Source: an uncultured Oribacterium sp.
GTDB lineage: Bacteria > Bacillota > Clostridia > Lachnospirales > Lachnospiraceae
Direction of reading: 5' to 3'
Length of the DNA stretch: 11,923 nt
Assembly: GCA_902485915.1 (NCBI GenBank)
Contig: CABTMH010000213.1
Coordinates: 1 to 11,923, forward strand
The position numbers were made by a program, and so were the translations under genes. Positions 6,428 to 11,923 of this stretch are shown here, one piece after another. Every line of letters starts with the position of its first letter. Positions within the stretch are counted from its first letter, which is position 1. The notes beneath the pieces were generated by a model that was given only the letters and a program-made list of their open reading frames with translations, did no database searches and had not been told where the DNA came from.

Positions 6428-7642
6428 ATGAATTCGTATGAAGACATCCTCGAGTTTGTGGAAGAGGAGAATGTCAAGTTTATAAGACTCGCTTTTTTCG
6501 ATGTGTTCGGCGTTCAGAAGAACATCGCGATCATGCCGGATGAGCTGAAGCGTGCGTTCAGCGAGGGCATCAGCATCGATGCGAGCTCGGTGTGCGGCTT
6601 CGGCGCAGATGTCCGTTCCGACATCTTCCTTCGTCCGGATCCGACGACCATGTCGATTGTGCCGTGGCGTCCGGTCGATGGTCGTGTAGCGCGGATGTTC
6701 TGTGACATCGAGTATCCGGATGGGAAGACCTTCGAGAAGGACAGCCGCTGGATCCTGAAGCAGGCGGTCGAGAAGGCGGCCGATTGTGGCATCCACGTGA
6801 ACTTCGGCACCGAGGTCGAGTTCTACATTTTCAAGCTCGACGATGACGGCAATCGCACGATGATTCCACAGGATCAGGCGTCCTACATGGACATCGCGCC
6901 GGAGGATCACGGTGAGAACATCCGCCGCGATATCAGCTTCGCCCTCGTGGACATGGGCATCCGCCCAGAGGCCAGTCATCACGAGATGGGCCCGGGGCAG
7001 AACGAGATCGATTTCCGCTATGCCGATCCGCTGACAGCGGCGGACAATGCTTCTACCTTCAAGTGGGTGGTGAAGTCCATCGCGACATCGGATGGCGTCT
7101 GGGCTGATTTTTCGCCGAAGCCACTCGCCGACAAGCCGGGCAACGGTATGCACATCAACATGTCGGTGGAGTCCCGCGATGGGCACGATCACAGTGCCGC
7201 CTTCATGGCGGGCATCCTCGAGCATATCCGGGAGATGACGCTGTTCCTGAATCCGATCCGGGAGAGCTACGAGCGTCTCGGCGATATGAAGGCACCGAAG
7301 TTCGTGAGCTGGTCCGAGCAGAACCGCTCACAGCTCATCCGTATCCCGGCGAGCCGCTCGGATCTGAAGCGCTTCGAGCTCCGTTCACCGGATCCGATGG
7401 CGAATCCGTACCTCGCCTTCGCCCTGCTGATCTATGCAGGACTGGATGGCATCGAGCGCGGACTCGAGCCGATGACACCGCTGGATGTGAACCTGTTTAA
7501 GGCAGACGCATCCATCACAGATCAGCTGAAGCGCCTGCCGCAGTCACTCGACGAGGCCGCCGCTTACGCACAGAGCTCCGAGTTCATCCGGTCGATCGTG
7601 CCGGAGGAGTATTTTGAAGCATATACAAACGATAACGCCTGA
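6428..7642 (+). CDS. glnA: Glutamine synthetase type I, short form
   Basis: It makes glutamine from glutamate, ammonium and ATP. Active-site blocks are GTEVEFYIF (127-135, metal-binding Glu129 and Glu131), HHEMGPGQNEIDF (184-196), GNGMHINMS (238-246), NRSQLIRIP (299-307) and RFELRSPDPMANPYLAFA (315-332). I prefer the ATG at 6428 (404 residues). GAGGTGA (6416-6422) lies five bases before it, and the protein then opens MNSYEDILEFVEEENVKFIR, like clostridial GlnA. An ATG at 6371 would add 19 residues encoded by AT-rich sequence and has only a distant AAGGA. The region of the adenylylation tyrosine reads VNLFKADASI, with Phe instead of Tyr, so adenylylation is not expected. It has no hexaloop leader of its own and is probably transcribed from dapL. 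Confidence 0.93.
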   Translation: MNSYEDILEFVEEENVKFIRLAFFDVFGVQKNIAIMPDELKRAFSEGISIDASSVCGFGADVRSDIFLRPDPTTMSIVPWRPVDGRVARMFCDIEYPDGKTFEKDSRWILKQAVEKAADCGIHVNFGTEVEFYIFKLDDDGNRTMIPQDQASYMDIAPEDHGENIRRDISFALVDMGIRPEASHHEMGPGQNEIDFRYADPLTAADNASTFKWVVKSIATSDGVWADFSPKPLADKPGNGMHINMSVESRDGHDHSAAFMAGILEHIREMTLFLNPIRESYERLGDMKAPKFVSWSEQNRSQLIRIPASRSDLKRFELRSPDPMANPYLAFALLIYAGLDGIERGLEPMTPLDVNLFKADASITDQLKRLPQSLDEAAAYAQSSEFIRSIVPEEYFEAYTNDNA

Positions 7643-7684
7643 GCTTCGGCGAGGGCATATGATAGTTTTCGGGGAGCGCCCGTC

Positions 7685-7743
7685 GACCAGTGCCGACGAA
7701 GCACCACCGGGAGGCCGGATGACGGGAGCATTGACCAGCGCCG
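7685..7743 (+). repeat. Direct repeat GACCAGYGCCG before the ANTAR gene
   Basis: GACCAGTGCCG (7685-7695) and GACCAGCGCCG (7733-7743) are 48 bases apart in the 134-base gap between glnA and the regulator. The second copy overlaps a CCAGC-GCC-GCTGG hairpin (7735-7747). No promoter or terminator is obvious in this gap, consistent with co-transcription of glnA and the regulator. Confidence 0.35.
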
Positions 7744-7776
7744 CTGGCCGCAGCAGTAACACGTAGGGAGAATCAC

Positions 7777-8379
7777 ATGGAAAGAACGGAGCAAAGGAGC
7801 AGCGTACTGATCGCGGCTCAATCTGAAAAGATCGCCGTCCAGATCAAGGGCATACTGCCCGCTGGCTTCGGTCGCGTGACTTTCCAGCCGTCCATGGCGC
7901 GGGTGAAGCAGACGCTCACCGAGGAACGGGCGGATCTCCTGATCATCTACACACCGCTGTCGGATGATTCCGGCGTTCAGTCGATCCTCGATCTGAGCGT
8001 CAAATATCCGGCGATGAGCATCCTTCTCATCGTGTCGAAGGAAGCGTATCAACAGGTGCTTTACCGTGCCGGCGACACCGGCATCACGGTCCTGGCGAGA
8101 CCGATCAGCACCGGCACCTTCGTTTCGGCGATCCAGATGCTCGGCGCGATGAGCCGTAAGGTTCAGCGCCTGCTCGAGGAGAACGCGAAGCTGCAGCGGA
8201 AACTCGAGGATGAGCGCTACGTCAGCCGCGCGAAGGCCCTTCTCATCGAGAAGCAGGGCATGACGGAGGGCGAGGCACACAAGTACCTCGAGCGCCAGGC
8301 CATGAACGGCAGCGTCACCCGCCGCGAGGTCGCACTGAAGGTCATCCGCGAGAGCGGACGAATCATCGTAGGTACATGA
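7777..8379 (+). CDS. ANTAR-domain transcription antitermination regulator
   Basis: This 200-residue protein has a response-regulator fold (about 8-122), a coiled-coil linker (about 123-148, LLEENAKLQRKLEDE) and a C-terminal ANTAR RNA-binding domain (about 148-195). The ANTAR hallmarks are RAKALLIEKQGMTEGEAHKY and QAMNGSVTRREVALKVI. ANTAR proteins (AmiR, NasR, EutV) bind hexaloop hairpins in leader RNAs and prevent termination. The receiver is degenerate: the block RADLLIIYTPLSDD has Tyr58 where the phosphoacceptor Asp should be, and the conserved switch Lys is Arg108 (LARPI). Control by phosphorylation is therefore unlikely; partner binding, as for AmiR, is more plausible. It starts after an AGGGAG site. 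Its position between glnA and glnN, with three matching RNA targets nearby, marks it as the likely local nitrogen regulator. Confidence 0.92.
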   Translation: MERTEQRSSVLIAAQSEKIAVQIKGILPAGFGRVTFQPSMARVKQTLTEERADLLIIYTPLSDDSGVQSILDLSVKYPAMSILLIVSKEAYQQVLYRAGDTGITVLARPISTGTFVSAIQMLGAMSRKVQRLLEENAKLQRKLEDERYVSRAKALLIEKQGMTEGEAHKYLERQAMNGSVTRREVALKVIRESGRIIVGT

Positions 8380-8394
8380 GAGGGCCGTGCGAAA

Positions 8395-8400
8395 TATAAT
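8395..8400 (+). promoter_or_regulatory. glnN promoter -10 box
   Basis: A perfect TATAAT lies 16 bases after the regulator's stop codon and just ahead of the glnN attenuator. At 17 bases upstream the -35 region reads GTACAT, which is poor, so the promoter may be weak or activator-dependent. Initiation is expected near 8407. Confidence 0.6.
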
Positions 8401-8410
8401 CTATACATGA

Positions 8411-8464
8411 AGAGGACAATGGGGTCCGGGAAGTTTTTTCTGTGCCCCGCTGTCCTCTTTTTTT
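8411..8464 (+). promoter_or_regulatory. glnN leader: ANTAR-type hairpin overlapping a terminator
   Basis: AGAGGACA (8411-8418) pairs with TGTCCTCT (8451-8458), and after a 2x2 internal loop GGGG (8421-8424) pairs with CCCC (8445-8448). Seven T's follow: a strong intrinsic terminator. The alternative fold GGAC[AATGGG]GTCC (8414-8427) is a 4-bp stem with a hexaloop carrying A1 and G4, matching the asnB and dapL leaders. Formation of this hairpin destroys the terminator's 5' arm. No second hexaloop obeying the rule is visible. ANTAR-dependent antitermination of glnN is inferred. Confidence 0.72.
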
Positions 8465-8643
8465 ATATCTGGTATCAGCTGACGCATATCTATGCAGATC
8501 CATCCTGATCGATGAGCATGCGTTGATATGTGGCAGGTGGGCAGGACGCGAAGCGGCCTGACTGGTCTCGATCGAACGTTTTCAGGAAACGGGAGAGAAG
8601 GCATACCGGAGAACACATAACTACTTTTTAGGAGGAGAACATT

Positions 8644-10749
8644 ATGAGTACTACATCGGTTCCTGAACTTTATGGAAGCCTCGTATTTAACGACAGGGTC
8701 ATGCGTGAGCGACTGCCGAAGGACATCTACAAGGCAGTGCACAAGACCATCCAGAACGGATCCCATTTGGAGCTGGACGTGGCGAACACGGTCGCAGCGA
8801 CGATGAAGGAGTGGGCGCTGGAGCTCGGTGCGACCCACTACACACACTGGTTCCAGCCGATGACCGGCCTGACCGCAGAAAAGCATGACAGCTTCATCTC
8901 TCCGACCGAGAACGGCGGCGTGATCATGGAGTTCTCCGGCAAGGAGCTCGTGAAGGGCGAGCCGGATGCCTCCTCCTTCCCGAGCGGCGGTCTCCGTGCC
9001 ACCTTCGAGGCCCGCGGCTATACCGCATGGGATCCGAGCTCACCAGCCTTCATCAAGGACGGCACCCTCTACATCCCGACCGCGTTCTGCTCGTACTCCG
9101 GCGAGTCCCTCGATAAGAAGACCCCGCTGCTTCGCTCCATGGAGACCCTGAGCGACTCTGCAACGAAGCTCCTTCACATCCTCGGTAAGGAGAAGGTGAC
9201 CCGCGTCGACACCACCGTCGGCTCCGAGCAGGAGTACTTCCTGATCGATAAGGACCTCTACACCGAGCGTGAGGACCTCATGCTCACCGGACGTACCCTC
9301 ATCGGTGCACCGGCACCGAAGGGACAGGAGATGGAGGATCACTACTTCGGTGTACTGAAGCCGAAGGTATCCGAGTTCATGCACGACCTCGACCAGGAGC
9401 TCTGGAAGCTCGGCGTTCCGGCGAAGACGAAGCACAACGAGGTAGCGCCGTCACAGCACGAGCTGGCACCTGTCTTTGAGACCGCCAACATCGCCGTCGA
9501 CCACAACCAGCTCACGATGGAGATGATGAAGAAGGTCGCCGATAAGCATAATTATGCATGCCTCCTGCACGAGAAGCCTTTCGAGGGCATCAACGGCTCC
9601 GGTAAGCATAACAACTGGTCCATGATCACCTCCGAGGGTGAGAACCTGCTCGATCCGGGCAAGACGCCGGGGAAGAACGTGCAGTTCCTGCTCTTCCTCA
9701 TGGGTATCGTCAGTGCAGTGGATGATTACGCAGATCTGATGCGTGTATCCGTCGCAACGGCGGGCAATGATCATCGCCTGGGCGCAAATGAAGCACCTCC
9801 AGCCATCGTTTCCATCTATGTCGGCGATGAGCTCGAGAAGGTCCTCGAGTCCATCGAGAACGGCGAGGCCTTCACCTCCTCGGATTCGAAGCAGCTCGAG
9901 ACCGGTGCACATGTTCTGCCACACTTCGTACAGGATAACACCGACCGTAACCGTACCTCACCGTTTGCCTTCACCGGCAACAAGTTCGAGTTCCGTATGC
10001 CGGGCTCCTCACTTTCCGTCGCAGACCCGAACGTCGTTCTGAACACCGCCGTCGCGGAGGCACTCGACCAGATCTGCGCGAAGCTCGAGCATGTCGATCC
10101 GAAGGACCTCGAGACAGAGGCGATGAAGCTCGTCAAGGAGCTCCTCAAGAAGCACAGAAGAATCATCTTCAACGGTAACGGTTATACCGATGAGTGGGTA
10201 GCCGAGGCAGAGAAGAGAGGACTCTACAACCTCAAGTCCCTCCCGGAGGCGATGCCACAGTTCAAGGCAAAGAAGAACAAGGAGCTCTTCGAAAAGCACC
10301 ATGTCTTCACCGAGATCGAGATCGACTCCCGCTATGAGATCTACCTCGAGAACTACTCGAAGACCATCCGCATCGAGGCACTCACCATGCTCGAGATGGT
10401 GAAGAAGGACTTCACCGATGGCTTGATGGCATACGAGACCGCCCTCACCGACACCGCGATCCAGAAGAAGCAGGTACTCGCCGGCGCGAAGTGCACACTC
10501 GAAACCAGCATCCTCACGAAGCTCGACGCTGCATCCGAAGCCATCGGCTTCGCCGTCGAGAAGCTCGAGAAGGACCTCGCCGAGACACAGAAGATCACCG
10601 ACAGCCTCGCACTCGCGACCGCATACCACGACACCATCCTCGCCGACATGGATGCCCTCCGTGCCCCGGTCGACGCAGCCGAAGAGATGATCCCGGAAAC
10701 CTACCTCCCGTACCCGACCTACTCGAAGCTCCTTTTCTCACTTCGTTAA
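8644..10749 (+). CDS. glnN: Glutamine synthetase type III
   Basis: The 701-residue product has the length of the GSIII family, much longer than type I enzymes. It catalyses the same ATP-dependent condensation of glutamate and ammonium. Characteristic blocks are PTENGGVIMEFSGKELVKGE (88-107), GSEQEYFLID (193-202, metal-binding Glu195 and Glu197), KHNEVAPSQHELAPVFE (263-279), KPFEGINGSGKHNNWSM (311-327), AGNDHRLGANEAPPAI (373-388) and RTSPFAFTGNKFEFRMPGS (437-455). The C-terminal ~180 residues are helical and specific to type III. A strong GGAGGAG site precedes the ATG. The 5' untranslated region is about 235 bases and begins with an ANTAR-type attenuator. About 180 bases between attenuator and start hold only weak stems, for example ACGCAT/ATGCGT (8482-8523). 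Having both glnA and glnN suggests use under different nitrogen levels. Confidence 0.96.
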   Translation: MSTTSVPELYGSLVFNDRVMRERLPKDIYKAVHKTIQNGSHLELDVANTVAATMKEWALELGATHYTHWFQPMTGLTAEKHDSFISPTENGGVIMEFSGKELVKGEPDASSFPSGGLRATFEARGYTAWDPSSPAFIKDGTLYIPTAFCSYSGESLDKKTPLLRSMETLSDSATKLLHILGKEKVTRVDTTVGSEQEYFLIDKDLYTEREDLMLTGRTLIGAPAPKGQEMEDHYFGVLKPKVSEFMHDLDQELWKLGVPAKTKHNEVAPSQHELAPVFETANIAVDHNQLTMEMMKKVADKHNYACLLHEKPFEGINGSGKHNNWSMITSEGENLLDPGKTPGKNVQFLLFLMGIVSAVDDYADLMRVSVATAGNDHRLGANEAPPAIVSIYVGDELEKVLESIENGEAFTSSDSKQLETGAHVLPHFVQDNTDRNRTSPFAFTGNKFEFRMPGSSLSVADPNVVLNTAVAEALDQICAKLEHVDPKDLETEAMKLVKELLKKHRRIIFNGNGYTDEWVAEAEKRGLYNLKSLPEAMPQFKAKKNKELFEKHHVFTEIEIDSRYEIYLENYSKTIRIEALTMLEMVKKDFTDGLMAYETALTDTAIQKKQVLAGAKCTLETSILTKLDAASEAIGFAVEKLEKDLAETQKITDSLALATAYHDTILADMDALRAPVDAAEEMIPETYLPYPTYSKLLFSLR

Positions 10750-10754
10750 ATGAC

Positions 10755-10787
10755 AGGATCTGACCCTGCTTCATGGCGTCAGATCCT
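10755..10787 (+). terminator. Hairpin after glnN, probable terminator
   Basis: AGGATCTGAC (10755-10764) and GTCAGATCCT (10778-10787) form a perfect 10-bp stem with a 13-base loop, five bases after the stop codon. No T-run follows, so it may be an inefficient terminator or a 3'-end stabiliser, leaving possible read-through into gltB. Confidence 0.55.
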
Positions 10788-10800
10788 CTGAACAAAACCT

Positions 10801-11091
10801 TACGGTAGAAGAAAACTACCGGTAGAAGAAATCGGCGCATGGAGGTCGCCACGAACGTACGGCAGAAGAAATCGGCGCAGGGAGGGGACATAATTGCGCA
10901 TTCAAAGAACAGGTTCCAGTGTAATGTACGTCATGAACGCACAGAACGTGTTCTGTGATGGGCATGACGTACATTGCACTGGGTTCTGTACTTTGAACTA
11001 AGTGAGCTGTCCCCTCCATGACCGATTTCTTCGTACTATGAATTAGCGGCGCGACCTTCATGGCCGATTTCTTCGTACCAAAAATTAGTGG
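10801..11091. repeat. Nested palindromic element of about 290 bp between glnN and gltB
   Basis: There are three layers. The outer layer has AGAAGAAATCGGCG-type units twice on the left (10821-10843, 10861-10885), and the same unit inverted twice on the right (11014-11049, 11056-11091; the right copies match at 30 of 36 bases). Next, the arms 10901-10935 and 10963-10997 are complementary at 30 of 35 positions. At the core is CACAGAAC-GT-GTTCTGTG (10940-10957). AGGGGACA (10883-10890) also pairs with TGTCCCCT (11008-11015). As RNA or single-stranded DNA the whole stretch could fold into one long hairpin. It resembles a MITE or an ERIC-like intergenic repeat. Its last copy ends eight bases before the gltB start and contains the ribosome site. 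No gene is supported in the gap 10750-11098. Confidence 0.8.
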
Positions 11092-11098
11092 AGTATAT

Positions 11099-11923
11099 AT
11101 GAATACTTATCAGAATCAGAGCACCTATACTGTGCCAGAGCAGTACAGGGGACATAATACACTCTGGCGTCCCCAGTCCATCGAGGACATGACGGAACTC
11201 ACCCAGGATGCCTGCGGTATCGGCAGCGTCGTGAACATCGACGGCCATCAGGATACGCGCGTCCTGGACGATGCACTGCACATCGTGGAAAAGCTCGAGC
11301 ACCGCGCCGGTAAGGACGCGAGCGGCAAGGTCGGCGACGGCGTCGGCATCCTCCTACAGATCAGCCACCGCTTCTTTAAGAAGGCGGCACTCGCGCAGGG
11401 GATCCAGCTGCGCGACGAGCGCGACTACGGTGTCGGCATGTTTTTCTTTCCGGAGGACCAGCTGAAGCGGACCTTCGCGAAGCGTATGTTCGAGGTCATC
11501 ACCGAGAAGAACGGACTCCGTTTCCTCGGCTGGCGTGAGGTGCCGGTACATCCGGAGATCCTCGGCCAGGTGGCGGTCGACTGCATGCCGCATATCCTGC
11601 AGTGCTTCATCGAGCGTCCGGAGGACGCGGAGAGAGGCATCGATTTTGATCGGCGTTTATATGTACTTCGCCGCGAGTTCGAGCAGTCCTCAGAGGATAC
11701 CTATATCTGTTCTCTGAGCTCCCGGACCATCGTATATAAGGGCATGTTCCTGGTAAAGCAGCTCCGTGCCTTCTACGATGACCTGCGTGATCCGGATTAC
11801 CGGACCGCCATCGCCATCGTGCACTCCCGTTTCTCGACGAACACCACGCCGAGCTGGGATCGTGCGCATCCATACCGCATGATCGCCCATAACGGTGAGA
11901 TCAATACCATCCGTCGAAGCATC
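11099..11923 (+). CDS. gltB: Glutamate synthase (GOGAT) large subunit, 5' part
   Basis: The first 275 codons are present and open to the window edge; complete proteins of this family have about 1500 residues. The enzyme transfers the glutamine amide to 2-oxoglutarate, giving two glutamates, and completes the GS-GOGAT cycle with GlnA and GlnN. What is visible is the N-terminal class II glutaminase domain. The block TQDACGIGSV contains Cys39, which becomes the N-terminal nucleophile after removal of a 38-residue propeptide. It is followed by EKLEHRAGKDASGKVGDGVG (about 64-83) and, near the end, HSRFSTNTTPSWDRAHPYR and IAHNGEINTIR. The start ATG follows GTGGAG by about six bases. No clear promoter or ANTAR leader precedes it; a large palindrome does. 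Confidence 0.95.
   Translation, partial: MNTYQNQSTYTVPEQYRGHNTLWRPQSIEDMTELTQDACGIGSVVNIDGHQDTRVLDDALHIVEKLEHRAGKDASGKVGDGVGILLQISHRFFKKAALAQGIQLRDERDYGVGMFFFPEDQLKRTFAKRMFEVITEKNGLRFLGWREVPVHPEILGQVAVDCMPHILQCFIERPEDAERGIDFDRRLYVLRREFEQSSEDTYICSLSSRTIVYKGMFLVKQLRAFYDDLRDPDYRTAIAIVHSRFSTNTTPSWDRAHPYRMIAHNGEINTIRRSI

Noticed and set aside
10936..10962. The core hairpin of the gltB palindrome as a fourth ANTAR site
   Set aside because: The hexaloop would read ACGTGT on the plus strand and ACACGT on the minus strand. Neither has G at position 4, and no terminator overlaps it.
10816..11061. An 81-codon minus-strand frame within the gltB palindrome
   Set aside because: It lies wholly inside inverted-repeat DNA and has a composition unlike the neighbouring genes; the palindrome explains the sequence.
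10804..11091. Repeats of about 24-36 bases at roughly 40-base spacing, suggestive of a small CRISPR array
   Set aside because: Only two copies per side, the sides are in opposite orientation, the spacer lengths are short and no cas genes are present.

Overview
The window looks like a chromosomal nitrogen-assimilation locus from a Gram-positive Clostridia-type bacterium (Bacillota, perhaps Lachnospiraceae-like; the lineage is inferred). The reasons are strong AGGAGG-type ribosome sites, a type III glutamine synthetase beside a short type I enzyme, DapL-type lysine/diaminopimelate synthesis, and an ANTAR regulator of the clostridial kind. Most genes are GC-rich. The insertion sequence at the left edge is clearly more AT-rich and looks acquired.

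Layout. Positions 1-1629 hold an IS4-family insertion sequence (transposase on the minus strand, matching 16-bp inverted ends). Positions 1872-2573 encode a small membrane-anchored, very acidic protein of unknown function, closed by a strong terminator. Positions 2810-4396 (minus) encode asparagine synthetase AsnB. From 4397 to 4992 is a divergent control region. Then, all on the plus strand, come dapL (4993-6195), a short type I glnA (start probably 6428, end 7642), an ANTAR-domain RNA-binding regulator (7777-8379), type III glutamine synthetase glnN (8644-10749), a large palindromic intergenic element (about 10801-11091), and the 5' part of the glutamate synthase large-subunit gene gltB (11099 to the window edge).

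How it works together. GlnA and GlnN capture ammonium into glutamine. GltB passes the amide nitrogen on to glutamate, AsnB uses glutamine to make asparagine, and DapL uses glutamate as amino donor for LL-diaminopimelate (cell wall and lysine).

The main observation is regulatory. asnB, dapL and glnN each have a promoter-like element followed at once by a roughly 50-nt leader ending in an intrinsic terminator. In all three leaders the 5' arm of the terminator can fold instead into a short hairpin with a six-base loop: AAGGGT, AAAGGC and AATGGG. Each loop has A at position 1 and G at position 4, the signature of ANTAR-protein RNA targets. The ANTAR gene lies in the same cluster, so the locus looks like a self-contained antitermination regulon for nitrogen assimilation. 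gltB has no such leader; a roughly 290-bp nested palindrome lies directly in front of it instead.
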